From NCBI GenBank assembly GCA_032358255.1, contig JAULBX010027827.1, positions 147,412 through 211,411 of the forward strand: DNA of 64,000 bases, in the 5' to 3' direction. This stretch comes from Heterotrichella gracilis (taxonomy: Eukaryota > Sar > Xanthophyceae > Tribonematales > Xanthonemataceae). The notes beneath the pieces were generated by a model. It was not told the origin of the DNA. It made no database searches and was given only the letters and a program-made list of their open reading frames with translations. This document shows positions 34,152 to 46,498 of the stretch, piece by piece. Both the position numbers and the translations under genes were made by a program. The first letter of the stretch is position 1; the number at the start of each line of letters is the position of its first letter.

Positions 34152-34906
34152 AGTGAAACAAGACAGGCCAAGGAACTGTGCCGTGACAGGTGGGAAGGAG
34201 TGAAAAATAGAGGGTTGGAAAAAGAGTGCAGATATCAGCTAGCCCCGTCAGACCTACAAAGAGGGGCGTTTGGGCTGCAGTGGGGCGACATCAAAGGAAA
34301 AAATACATCATCGATAGCAAAAGACAGGCACCGTAGCTGTGTGCATGCCAGGTGACACGCTACATATCTTGCTGGTGCAAGGGGGCATTCAACACCTTGC
34401 TGAAACACCCATGCTACGCAGCAAACGTTTGCTACCGACCACTGTTGCACAACGTGATAAACTGTTGCACCCTGTAGCCACAGCTTGCGCCAAAACACAG
34501 CGGCACTGTGTTCGTTTCACGTTGTACTATCAAGACATGTGTGTCACTTTGGGGGGGAAATGTACTGGTACCTATCAAACTGGTACCCATCATCACGTTG
34601 AAAGTTATGAGCAAGCGTGCCAACCGTATTCAAGGTCAAGCACCAGTGCAGTTTCCAATGTGCTGCTCCTGCATTTGTAGCTTCGCAGCAGCTTTTGAAC
34701 GCCGAGTCACTTTTGGTTCCCGCCCTTCGTTCCCGCCCTTCGTTCCCGCCAAACAATTATTGCATGCCTTTTTGCAACCACACAAGATGTGCAACGCAGG
34801 AGGTTGTGCCAACCACAGGCACACCTTATATACTCGTCAAAAGCAACCATTCCACCTCGAGACACCCTTTCCATCTATTAACCAGTTTGCATACCAGATC
34901 GCCACC
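34152..34906. promoter_or_regulatory. Divergent intergenic region before the aldo/keto reductase
   Basis: 755 bases between starts, holding both promoters. A short imperfect tandem duplication (CCCGCCCTTCGTTCCCGCC, 34721-34749) could be a promoter element. No gene was recognised. Confidence 0.4.
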
Positions 34907-37900
34907 ATGGCGTTCCTTCAGCTCTCTCACACCAAAAGTGTGGTAGGACCCATCACAACGCAGCGTGCCCAGAGGCGACGTGCCCACATACGATGCGAGG
35001 TACAAACAACAAGGCCGACTGTTGAGCTCGGGAAGTCAGGTAGGGACACTGGATCCATCTGCTGTGCGCCATCGCTTGGCATGCAGTCTACCACCAATAA
35101 TCCACCTGATAGTGTACTTAGGCAGACAATTACGTATTGGGTGTAGAGCATAACTCGCTGATAGTATGTGTATTTACCGAAACCGAGCACCCATGTTGTA
35201 TGTCGCCCCTTTTGTGTGGTTTGTGCCAACTGCTGTGGCATAGTAGCCATACACCAACGTGTGGGTGGTAGGGCGTTCTTTGTGCACACAGCTATGCCAG
35301 GATACCAAGTGCCAGGTTACAATATGCTTGGAAAGACAATGGCCGTGCTAAAGCAAAAGAGGACTGTGCAACACGGGTAGTAAGTGGCGCTGGCGTGCAT
35401 CCCTCTGTAGATCTATGTTGTAGTCTACAGGGTACCCGGAGCAGACAGGCCCTCCTCCTTCTCACACACATTCCCACATAGCCCATACTCCACATCACGT
35501 GCCAACTGTACAGGGCTGCAGGTTGCCCCTGTGGGGATTGGGGCTTGGTCATGGGGGGACAGGAGTGGGTACTGGGGATACGGGAAAACGTACGGCAAAG
35601 AGGAAAACAAGGAGGCTTACAGCGGGCTCATATCGGCAGGGTTTGACTTCATTGACACAGCTGGTGAGTCAGAAAACTTTATAGGGTAGGTGCATGTGGG
35701 GTGGTTTAGGAGGGGTGCGGGTGTGCAAGCCTTGGAGCGCTTGCCAAGTAGGGGTTATAGTTGAGGGTTCAAGCTCATGGCTAATTCCTCACAGTCAAGC
35801 TATCACTGCTCTGGAGGGACGCACCACCTTGCAATACGTCAATTTGGTCCCTGCTTTCTTTGGTGGCTGCGTTAAAAGTGCTGGGGCGTGCATGGCGTAC
35901 ATGGCGTCGAGACAGGGCCGGCTGATGCGAGGCATGAAGGCCAAAATGCTGACCTGGGCTGTATTGCTGGAACTCGTGCATGTTTTTGGCTGTACTTTAT
36001 CTCAAATTAAATGATTTTAATGTGATTTATTGAATGCAATTTATTAAATGCAATTTATTTGAAACACTGTCGTCGTGCGCAGAGGTGTATGGGTTTGGCA
36101 AGTCCGAGGAGTTCCTGGGTGAGTTCATCCGCGAGACGGGTACCTCCCCCGTCATAGCAACCAAATTTGCCCCCCTGCCATGGAGGCAGACCTCGGGGTC
36201 GGTGGTGAAGGCGCTGCAGGTGGGGAGGAAAACCCTGCTTTATAATGTTGAATTTTTGCGGTTTTTTACATGCTTATACGTGCATGTTTAACAAGTTTAT
36301 TTTGTTCGAAGTGTTTTGCAGGTGTATGCTGTAACAAATTATTTAATAGTTGGTTTTGTAGAAGCATAGATGATCTTATTCATCCATACCCATGCCACCT
36401 TCCTTGCATGCTAGTTTGATTGCAGCAACGTCTGATTCCGGACCACATGCTGAGGCCCTGCTCGCCCTTAGCCCGTCAACCCACATGTTCCCCCCTCACC
36501 TCCCCACCACCACCTCTACCTTTGCAGGCCAGCTTGGCACGGCTGCAGCAGCCCAAGGTGGGCCTGTACATGATCCACTGGCCGGGCTTTTTCTTCAACG
36601 CATTTGCCAACGAGGCCTATGTGGAGGGGCTGGCCAAGTGCAAGGAAATGGGGCTGGCGGATGCAGTAGGTGGGTGGGAAAGACGAAATATGTGCGGCAA
36701 ATGGTGTTGCCCTCGTGCTCATGCTAGCAGTGGTCTCCAGGTGGTTTTGATAGCATTCAATTGCCAGACTGCATTAACTAGTGTGCTGCTTTTAGCATCT
36801 ATGTACAGCATGATGCAGTGACGATACTGCAATTGCAGGTTGCCACGGTCATTTTTGCATCATCCCACCCCGCACCCAACCTCTACCCGTGCAGGCGCGT
36901 CCAACGTCATCGGGAAAATCAATCTGAATGCATGTGAAATACTGACCTTCCACCGTCGCAGGCGTGTCCAACTTCAACGAGAAACGCGTGCGCGCCGCTC
37001 ACCGCACCCTGGCTGCCCGCGGTGTGGCGCTTGCATCCAACCAGGTGCAGTACAGCCTGCTGTACCGCACGCCCGAGAAGAACGGTGTGCTTGACGCCTG
37101 CAGGGAGCTGGGGGTGACGCTGGTGGCATACTCGCCGCTGTGCCAGGGGCTGCTCACAGGTGGGTGGGTGGGTGGGGAGGTGTGGGTGGATGGGTGGGGG
37201 GAAGTTGAGGGGAGTCTCATACCCTAGTTAGGGTATAGGCATGAGGGGTGATCTTGGTGGGGTACTCGCCACTGTGCCAGGGGCTGCTCACAGTTAATGG
37301 GGGAATCGGGGTTTGAAAGTAGGCTTATACCCTAGTTTAGGGTTCAGGCTTGAGGGGTGACGCTGGTGGTGTACTCGCCGCTGTGCCAGGGGCTGCTCAC
37401 AGGTAATGGGGGCAGGGGGTTGGAATGTGGGTTGGCACTTGTGCCAAATCTCTGAATACCATTCTGCAAAAAAAAATCCTTAGTGTAAATCTATACCATA
37501 CCATCATCATTTTCCATTACTACAAGACTTATCATGTCAAATGTCCTCGTTAAGTCTATGCGTTACGTCTATGCGTTAAATGCATGTGTAAATTTTCCTT
37601 TCCCCTACCGCTCTAGGATTCGCCACACACCCTGCATTTCTCCCCCCTGCACAGGCAAGTACACCCTCGACAACCTACCCGGTGGCCAGCGCCAGATCAG
37701 CATCAACGCCGATCGCATCCGATTGGTGCAGCCGCTGATCGAGCTGATGCGCGAGATTGGTGAGGGCCAGGGGGGAAAGACGCCCGCCCAGATCGCCATC
37801 AATTGGACTGTGTGCAAGGGGGCGCTGCCCATCCCAGGTGAGGGCAGTGGAACCCTAGGTGCCCTGAGGCTGGAACCGTTGGCTTGAAACATGTATGGGC

Positions 37901-38098
37901 TAGCCTTCTGATGACTATCTTTGCTTTGTCCTCACGTGCCATCCCTTTTTACCCTCCCCAGGTGTGAAGAACCCCCGCCAGGTTGCTGAGCTGGCAGGCG
38001 CCTTTGGGTGGAGCCTGACCCCCGAGGAGGTGCGGGCACTGGATGAGGCCAGCGATAAGGTGCCAAGCAGCACGGGGGCGCCATTTGAGAACTGGTGA
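34907..38098 (+). CDS. Plastid-type aldo/keto reductase
   Basis: Seven exons: 34907-35039, 35514-35663, 36083-36219, 36528-36669, 36962-37159, 37655-37837, 37962-38098. They give 359 residues with all phases consistent. The start is in an ideal GCCACCATGG context. The first ~40 residues are S/T/R-rich without acidic residues until C30-E31, like a plastid transit peptide. The barrel begins with [14 protein letters not shown]. The catalytic tetrad is visible: Asp92 (DFIDTA), Tyr97 (EVYG), Lys122 (ATKFA) and His157 (MIHWPG). NADP-binding blocks [34 protein letters not shown] and [10 protein letters not shown] follow. The closest family I know is the chloroplast oxidoreductase type of plants (At1g06690-like). 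It reduces carbonyls with NADPH; the substrate is not known. Introns 4 and 5 carry exon echoes. Confidence 0.93.
36893..36935 (+). repeat. Upstream 5'-edge echo of aldo/keto reductase exon 5
   Basis: GTGCAGGCGCGTCCAACGTCATCGGGAAAA resembles the real start GTCGCAGGCGTGTCCAACTTCAACGAGAAA, 65 bases further on. It includes a usable-looking acceptor and would encode GASNVIGK in the same phase. It could serve as a competing acceptor. Confidence 0.65.
37244..37405 (+). repeat. Two exon-5 3'-edge echoes in the aldo/keto reductase
   Basis: The end of exon 5 (37110-37165) recurs at 37244-37300 and 37353-37405. The core TACTCGCC.CTGTGCCAGG and GGCTGCTCACAG is exact or nearly exact. In the first copy the donor has mutated to TTAATG; the second has an intact donor GTAATG. 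Each copy is preceded by a CCCTAGTT.AGGGT.TAGG block. Confidence 0.95.
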
Positions 38099-39649
38099 AG
38101 GGGGGAAGGGAAATCCAGTGCCAACGCTGTTTACAGCCAGCAGGGGGTGGGCATTTGCGAACTGGTGAAGGGGAAGGAAATGGAGATCAGCGTCTTGGCT
38201 TACATCTAATCTACTCAGTACTACTACTATAACTGCAGTAGTACTATTATCCACTGCTGCGTACCCCTCCTCTATGGCTGAGCTGGGTATTAAGGTCAGG
38301 CTTGCCTTGTCATTGCAGTTGCTGCGGGGAACAAATTCCGCACAAAGCAGGGTGTTGGCAGCCTGACTTGTCATTTGCTCATTGATTGCCATGGTTCAGA
38401 AGGAGCTGATTCAGCAACCTATTTTTGTCAACCGTTGAATTGTTGGACTGCAGTTGTGCCGGGGGCTATCGCCGGACAGGCTGGCGGCAGATACATTTCA
38501 CGTTTTTATCCTGTACTACTGTTGTTTGTCACTAGACTGGAACATATTTTGGGCTGGGTGGGGTGGGTAGGGTGCACAACTTGAGACTTCTTAAGGCTGA
38601 TGTTTGTATGCACTGAGATTGATGACGTTGTTTGGTATGGTGTGCGTTGAAAGAAATGATGTGGGCAAGAAGCCCGGCCCAGTTTGATAGGCCTGGCAAG
38701 TTTGTTGTACAGTGAGCAGCACAAGCTAGGCTGCACAGTAATATGGCAGGTTACACACTGTTAGAACCCTAAGGAGTATCATCGAGTATGCAGGAAGTGT
38801 GTTGCGCATATCGTGTTGTAACAAACAGTTTACCACCTGCCCTGCGACGAGGACGGCAATGCAATGCCAGCCATGGTGCATTTTTTCTGCATGATGATAC
38901 GGTAGCAAACAGTGTTCACGTTCAGAGGCTTTCCGAAAGCAATTGGAATGTGTTGGCAACAGCCCTAGCATGGACAGAAAAAAATTCAAATTTCAAAATG
39001 TGGTTGTCAAGCATCCCCAACTTGCAAAGGGTTTGACAACTCCTTCGGAAACCTTCGTGCGTTGACGCTGCAACAAGATACCGGCACTGGTACGTATTTT
39101 CAGGGTCACAACGATAGGAGTTGGTTCCTCCGACAGCTAGTTGCTACTCAGTGTAGGCAGCGACCTCAGTCTGGTACCTGCTTCAACGCACGGTGTGCTG
39201 GCCATACTCCCTCTCACGCAAACCACACCTGCTCAAAACGTTTGGAGTGGGCTTCTCTTGCTTATGCAAAGCAATTGCTGGCTATTGGCTCGGCAGTCTG
39301 CCTTCCATTGTGGTCCAGCCTCCAGGGACAAACTGAAACTGCCAAGCTGTCGCCCAAAGATGGTGCGTGGGTTGCAACGGGTACAAGTCTTCGTTCCACA
39401 TCCTACGTAGTACTCTTACAGTTGGGTTGGACGTAACACCAACGTCCCCTGCACCCTCACACTCACTTCAACCAAAACATGGCCTCACTGCAGACCCCAC
39501 TGCCTGGTCCCGTCAAGAAGTCTCATATCTCGTAACCTGTGTAAAGGTTCTCTTCCGCCAACTGGTACAGGGCTTTGGGGCTTGCCCTCGCGCAATAGCG
39601 TCCCTGATGCAGCTTGAAGCAGCACACTAGCGCCAGCTAAGCTGCAGCC
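38099..39649. other. Intergenic region with a stop-codon echo, before the coiled-coil gene
   Basis: 1.55 kb between two plus-strand genes. At 38147-38185 lies a copy of the last coding bases, stop codon and 3' UTR start of the reductase: CATTTGCGAACTGGTGAAGG against CATTTGAGAACTGGTGAAGG at 38082-38101. TGTAA at 38817-38821 is a possible poly(A) signal. The part near 39649 should hold the promoter of the next gene. No other gene was recognised. Confidence 0.6.
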
Positions 39650-42600
39650 ATGCAGTCATATCTGCAACCACCATCCACTGACAGCTTCCACAGCAACAAG
39701 GTAGCAAAGCCAGGGGTGGAGAAAGGGAGCAGGAAGGCCCAGATACTGAGGGAGATCCTCAAAGAGCAGCAGGCGCTGTTGGCTGAGGCACAGCACGACC
39801 AGACCCACCCACATGAGCCGGCACCAGTACCCACTGACCACCACATCCAAGCGGGCCCTCATGGCGTAGCTACAACCAAGTGCGTGTCCCGAATCGTTCT
39901 GGCAACTCAGGTTTTGACCACTGCATACCGTTTGCCTCATTCCCGCTGTGGGATATTTCATCTGGCACCTGCACCAACTGCAGGCGGGACCACCATCCAA
40001 GCTCAGACAGGTACTGACAGGTGCATCTGGGTGGATGGGTGACCCACACCACCCACCCTGCGAGTGCACAACCACACCATCACCGCACCCACCACTTGCC
40101 CCACTATGGGTGGTACCCCAGCACTCATAACTCCACTCCCCGCAGGCTGGATGCCCCACCCGGACCCTCCACCGCCATTCCCAGCCACCGCCCCTGGTAC
40201 ACCCCCGCTGACTCCCTCGACTATGACACCCACCTGGACTGCGAGCAATACATGTACTACCCCAAATCCGGTGGGCAGCACATGGACCGGGAGCCGGCTC
40301 ACCAAGAGCAAGGTAAGGACAAATAGTCAAGCACCTACCTGTATGTCACTGGTCTATCCTTGAGGGAGGACCATACCCACATATGCCAGCGTCCTGCACA
40401 CCCTTGTAGTTCACAAAACCCCTCAACAGCAAGCCCCGTGTAAGGCCCAAAAACCCTACTAGTATTGAAATAAACCCTAGCCTGAAGCCCTGGACCTTAA
40501 ACCCTAAACCCTTGTTACAGGCCCCGCCAGCGCCACCCAGCAGGAGGTGCTCGCCCTGCGCCAGCTGGCAGACCAGCATGGCCAGGCATTGGAGTTGCTG
40601 CAACAGCTGGCAATCAAGCAGCTGGAGGGGCGCAAGGGCCAGGCCAAAACACCACCAGCCGCCGCTGCGGTTGGCCCCACGGGTCCACTCCACCGCCCAC
40701 CAACCGCCATGGGTCCAGGGAAGAGTGCGCATATCCGTGTTGTTGTGGGAGGCCATGGCCGTGGCGGTGCGGGTGGCCAGCCGCTTCAGGAGGTGACTAA
40801 CACCCTACGCCAGGTTCAGCCGCAGCGCCAAGGGGGTGATGGGAAGCGGGGGACAAGGGGAGCGGGGCAGAACGAAGGGCCTTCCTCGGGCTTGACAACC
40901 CACTCGGGAGGCAGCACGCGCCTTGACGCCAACCCCCTGGCCCTGGTTCCAGCTGATCCAGGAGCACAGCAGCCCTTTGATGGAGCTGCGGGTGCGCCAG
41001 GTGGCGCCGGCCCTGGGCCTCAGGAACCCTACAGTAGGGTTTCCACGGGCGGCGCCCCGGGGGACATGCAGCGGGTGACGTGGCAGCTCCATCAGGCCCT
41101 CTTGGACAACGACAGGCTGCGCACAGCGCTGGTGCAGCAGGCACAGGAGGCGCACGGGTCCCGCAGCCGAGGTGAAAACCCTAGGGTAGGGTTTCTGGAC
41201 CCGGGCGGCCAAGCGGCGGAGGAAGACCCTTTTGCTGACTATGGCGCCACAGCAAATCCTCTACAGCTGTGCTCCGGGACTGCCAATCCCATTCCAGAAT
41301 CTGACCCGTTTGCAGACGATGGGACCCCCCAAGGTAACCAGACCCACCCACCTAACACAGCTTTGGACCCAGCACAGCCTCAACAGCCCGCAACGTGCTC
41401 GCGGTGCGAGAAAACCCTAGCGGAGGTTTCTGAAGCCCTAGAGGAGGCTTCCCGCGCCAGGGATGCTGCAGCGCGGTTTGAGGATGCTGCCAGGGGTGCG
41501 CGGGAGGATGCGTGTAGGAGGGAGCGGGAGGTGGGGCAGCAGGAGACCATCATTGGGCAGCAGGATGGGGTTATTGCTGAGCTGAGGCGCCAGGTGGCAG
41601 TGGCGGAGGGGGAGGTGGGCAGGCTCAAGGTGGGAAACCCTAACGAAGGGTATAGATATGGGCCATTATATTACAGCATACCAGCCCACAGGCCAGATCA
41701 GCGATGGGCCATTGCCGCGGCATATACCAAATAAATAGGGTGTAGGGTGTAGGTCATTGCTCACAGCGTGCAACATTTTAAAAACTTTCTGAACAAAAAT
41801 AAATGTCCATTGATTAATCGGGGGAAACGGGAAGAAATGTTCTTTACTGTATTGTTTTACATATAATATACATCATTCAGGATTTTTTCTGTGCTCACCT
41901 GTCGGTGTGTGTGTTTGCGCAGGAATCCCTGGCCCAGTCCCAAGAGCTGGGGTGCGCCCAGGTGTCAGCCTGTGAGGCCGCCAAGTGTCGCGCAGAGGGT
42001 GAGGCTCAGGTGGCCACCACCCGCCTGGAGGCGGCCATGGAGGCACTGGGCGAGAGGGAGGCAGGTGGGTGGATGGCAGGGGGTGGGGGTTCAGATGGCA
42101 GGTGCTGCACGTGTGAATTTTGAATTACCACGGCCATCGATCGCGCGCGCTGTTGTATGACATCGCTCCAAACCCTACACCCTGGGTCACTTCACCTACA
42201 GCTGTGTGTCACATCCTTGGCCCAATGCATGCACCCCGTGTACTTATTGGGCCTAATGTAGCCACGCTCGTTTCCTAGTTTTTACCGTACACCCCTTGTC
42301 ACTCCACCCCTCACCCCGCAGCCATCCACGAGCTGCATCGCCTGCTGGCACTGCGTGAGGGCCAGGTGGCGGCTGCTGATGCGCGCGCTGCTGAGGTGGC
42401 GGGGGGGAGGGAGCAGTCAGATGCCCAGCTGCGCCACAAGGACCAGCTGCTGACCATCACACAGGAGAACGCACAGGCCATGCAGGTGGGTGGGTGGGGT
42501 TTCCGAGCCCGTGTGGCGGGTGGTAGCGCAGTGGCGCATAAAGGGGAGGGTGTTAGGGAAATTCTTTATTGAATTCATGTTGGGTCCATTGCCCAGCTGC

Positions 42601-44743
42601 GCCACAAGGACCAGCTGCTGACAGGCATGCAGGTGGGGGTGGATCGACGGGGTCCTGGCATGTGTGGTGGTGTTGGGGACCTGGGTTGGTGTTTTTGGCG
42701 GGAGATAATGGGCTGAGTGGCACATGAAGGGGTGGGCTAGCTGCAGGCCAGGAGACTACACAGGCCATGCAGGTGGGGTAGTGAGAGAAAGGGGTGCTAG
42801 GGCTTCTGAAGTTGGTGTGGAGCCCTTGAAGTGGGCGTTACGATGAGCACGTAGGACTGTTATCATCTGAGTACCCTTATTGTAAACAGGGAAGACAGCA
42901 CAATTTCAAGAATGTCCCTGCAGGTGGAACTGGACTCCGCCAGGGTGCGTGTGGATCAGGCGGAGGGGCGGGTGGGTCAGCTGGCATGCGAGTTGGACCA
43001 CGTGTCCCGCCAGCTGGCGCTCCAGTGCCAGCTGGCAGGGGGGCTGCAGGAGGAGGTGGGGCTGCTGCGGGGGGCGGAGGGCAGGGCACAGGCGCGCGCT
43101 GCACAGGTGGGTGGGGGTGGGTAGGGTGGTGGGCCCTGTGTGTGCATTGCTGACCTGCCTCTGTTACTGGAATGCAAAGCTAGATAGCTAGCTGGATATT
43201 TTGAATGGTTGTTGCTGTACACTGCTGTACAAAATATGTTGTTGCTAAGTCTGTTGCTAAATCTTACAATATTATGGCATAATCCGGTGCCCGGCTTGGA
43301 GCCCTTTCACATGGAAGGTTAATTGTGGTTTTAGTCGTGCATGTTCTTTTACTGTAATAGAAATGTGTGATTTTCGTCGGGCAATGGCTGTTTGTAGCCA
43401 GCTGGCGCATTGTGGTGCCCTGGTGATTGCCACTGAATCCCCGCCATACCTTTGCATCTGCGTTTCCCTTTCATCTCCCCCTTCTCTACCTACCTGGCTG
43501 GGTGCTGTGGCTGCAGCTTGAGGAGCGGCTACGTGAGGTGGCAGCTGAGGCGCTTGAGCTGCGTGTGCGCCTGGAGCACCAGCAGGCCAATGAGGCGCAG
43601 GCCAATGAGGCAGCGCCAGGTGGCGTGGAGGGGGTGGCATTGGAGTATGCAGAGGCACAGGTGGGTGCTTTTCGTAAGGGGCAAGGTTGATTTATATTTC
43701 TATGAAATGCAAATGTGTGCATTGAAGAAGAATGGCAGATGTGCGATTGCGATTTTTCGTTGCTTAATGGGATTGTGATGTGCTTGGGACTAATCAACTG
43801 TGGGTTTTAGCCAGGGCAATCTGATAATAATAGGACCTATCATCATCTTATTACGCTTGGTGGTGGCGACTTGATCAGATTTCCAGTGGAATGGGACATT
43901 CCAACCTTCACACCTTACCGCCTGGCCTGATTCGACCCCTTACACGCATCCTACGGCCAAAGTACTAGTCCTTTCAAAAAAACAAAAATATGAGTTTACT
44001 CTTTTTGTTTGTTTGTTTGTTTGTCTTAGTTTATACCCTCTGCCATGGCTGTAGGTGACGCAGTTGCGGCGGGGGTTGGCGGCGGCACAGCAGGCAGCCG
44101 AGGGGGAGGCGGCCCAGGCAAGGTAGGGGGGCTGGGATGGAGGGGTAGGGGGTGCACCAAGCATTTACATTCTGCGTTTACGGTTGCAGTTGCAGGGGCG
44201 GTGAATAACAATCCATGTGGAAGGCCTTCGCGTCGAGCACAGGCTGCTGCCAGGTCATGTGGTGGCCATGCGGCCATCGCCCATGGATGCAAGTTGCCTC
44301 ATTGGGCTAGGTTGTTAATGCAAGCAAAATCTTCATGATGTAATTGGTTTGGGAATGGGGTATGCTGTCTGTAACATAATATAAAAAGTAAAAGGAGAAT
44401 GAGTTTGTTTCATGGTTTATCCCACAGGCAGTGGAGGGCCAAGTCGGAGCTCCTGACCTGGCAGGTGAACGACCTGAGGGCACAGCTGGAGGCGGCCAAT
44501 GGGCGGGCAGCGGGCTGGGCCATGCGGGCGGGGGCAGCGGAGGTGGCGGGCCAGGGGCAGGGGAGCACTACACCCTCGCCGAACAGCCCAGTGGTGGGTG
44601 CTGTGGGGGTTGCGGCGGGCGGTGGGGATTTGCCGCTGGCGCGCAGCCCTGTGCTTGGGGAGTTGGTGAGGGGTGGGTGGGTGGGTGGGGGTGTGGGGTC
44701 GCCAGGGGCGGGGTCGCTGGCTGCCGCTCTCAACGGGCTGTGA
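39650..44743 (+). CDS. Large coiled-coil protein of unknown function
   Basis: Ten exons: 39650-39879, 39984-40010, 40146-40312, 40521-41629, 41923-42064, 42322-42485, 42924-43106, 43517-43660, 44055-44122, 44428-44743. They give 849 residues, and every junction closes in phase. The start MQSYLQPPSTDSF is followed by a KAQILREILKEQQALLAEAQ helix. Residues ~142-430 are low-complexity and proline/glycine-rich. From ~430 to 770 there are long heptad-patterned helices rich in E, A, L, R and Q (EALEEASRARDAAARFEDAA, LRRQVAVAEGEVGRLK, LEERLREVAAEALELRVRLE, ELLTWQVNDLRAQLEAANGR). The last ~70 residues are G/S/P-rich. There is no recognisable catalytic domain. Long coiled coils of this kind occur in centrosomal, flagellar or golgin-type scaffolds, but nothing here decides between them. 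Exon 4 contains several near-palindromic AACCCTA...TAGGGTT sites inside coding sequence. Confidence 0.8.
42588..42785 (+). repeat. Two exon-6 3'-edge echoes in the coiled-coil gene
   Basis: Real exon end: 42418-42492. Copy 1 (42588-42640) contains an exact 30-base stretch covering GCCCAGCTGCGCCACAAGGA and CCAGCTGCTGAC. It then jumps to GGCATGCAGGTGGG, so its middle is deleted. Copy 2 (42748-42785) keeps only the last part, ACACAGGCCATGCAGGTGGG. Both retain the donor. Together they show stepwise shortening of the echo. Confidence 0.93.
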
Positions 44744-46445
44744 GGGGTGTCAAGGCGGGGGGGTATGGGGGCTGGGGGGGATGGAGGGTCATCTGTCCCC
44801 GTTCCTTCATCTGCACATTTTCTCAGGGATGCAACTCAGTTGCCACATGTGTGAGTGCCTAGCATCCCAAATACTGATGTTGATAAGTAAACCAAAAGGT
44901 TCCACAACGGTGGTAAATGCTCATCAACATTTATAAAGTAATATGTATATACGTCTTGGTTGATGTGTGTCATTGCGCAGGTATTCACACTGCCGGGCTT
45001 GCCTTGTTATTTCATTCCAGACTGGTTCCTAACTTTGCCCTCGTCCGCCATGGAAATTTCATGCCATTGCATGCCACATGCGCGGTGCTGGCTGCCCATC
45101 ATCATACTGAACTCTCTAAATTTGAAGTTGTCATTTTAATTGATGCTGCAGCAGACAGAACCCCGCTGATCTTTAGGGAAGGGTAGTTGCATTGCCCAAC
45201 ATGTCTAGCTAGGCATTGATGCCTGGGGGATGTCGTTGTCTGCACCTGTGTACCCCTTTTAAAGTAAATTACGCGTGCAGCCCTTCTGTGAATTAGTATA
45301 ATCACCACCCGCTGGGTGTATGCCAGCTGTGTGCAGCTACTGTTTTCTTCAATTTCCATACACGTGCTGCTATGGCATAGCAGCTTGTGGTTAACAGTAC
45401 CTCTATTGCCCCACACCCCCGAGGCTCTGGCTCTTGCAAATTGTCAATGACCACTTGGGTGACGGGTTTACAACAGGGCTTGCCCTACCAGGCTGGCACC
45501 CATTGAGCAAGGAACCAATAATGTGGTATGTACACATATATGTCACGTTACACTGTGCTAGGGCCTGTGCCATACCCACGTTAGGAGTCAGTAGACTGGC
45601 TCAGCCTGGAATACAAGAACTCCCCTGGACTGCACTTAGAATGCTGTCCTTGGCTGGGGAATGCCTCTGATATATTCCTCAAGAGACTGTGAGAGTATGG
45701 CAAATACGGTGTAACACAGTTGCTGACTTGACAGCAACAAAAGCTACCAAGTCGTGACGCATATTGACTTGACAGCAAGCTACAGTACAATTGTCATCTG
45801 CAAGTCATCTGCAAGTATGCATCTTGACGCCGCGTATAACTCTGAGAGGGTGATACCTCACATGATCACTGAATTTGAAATTGTATTGAAATCTTAATGA
45901 TACTTCACATCATCGATGTTGTTAACCAAATGGCTAGCTACAGCTCAATTTTCCAAATGACCCGCGCTGGCAGATGCTGAAATATAATATTGGATAATTG
46001 CTACTAGCTTCAACTATGCCGCTGGCCTAGGCATGGTCACTGGCATAGCGACAATGGAATGCCAGCAGAGACAATTGCAAGCCACCAAATGATTCTACAT
46101 GCCCATCCATCTCATCATCAATGCATGAGGGATGACCCCTCCCTCCACGCCCTCCATGCCTTCCATGTGGTGATCATAGGCAGAAATGGGCGAATCGCTG
46201 CCTTGGTCAGGGAGGCTGCTGTGTTATCCTGCAGGATGCGGTCCCAGGGGTGAGACTCAGTTGAGAGAAGGGGGGAAGCGACATGTTGCCATAATTGGGC
46301 ACTTGTCGCAAGGGGCACTGCTCCAGGTTATGCATGGTTGCAGTTGCAGCGCTGCTGCACCACCCCCTTCACCACCGAGTACGCATGCATGCATGTATAT
46401 TATTTCCAGGGCTAGAGCGCACTTGTCACACATCTGTCCTGTTTA

Positions 46446-46498
<53 letters not shown>

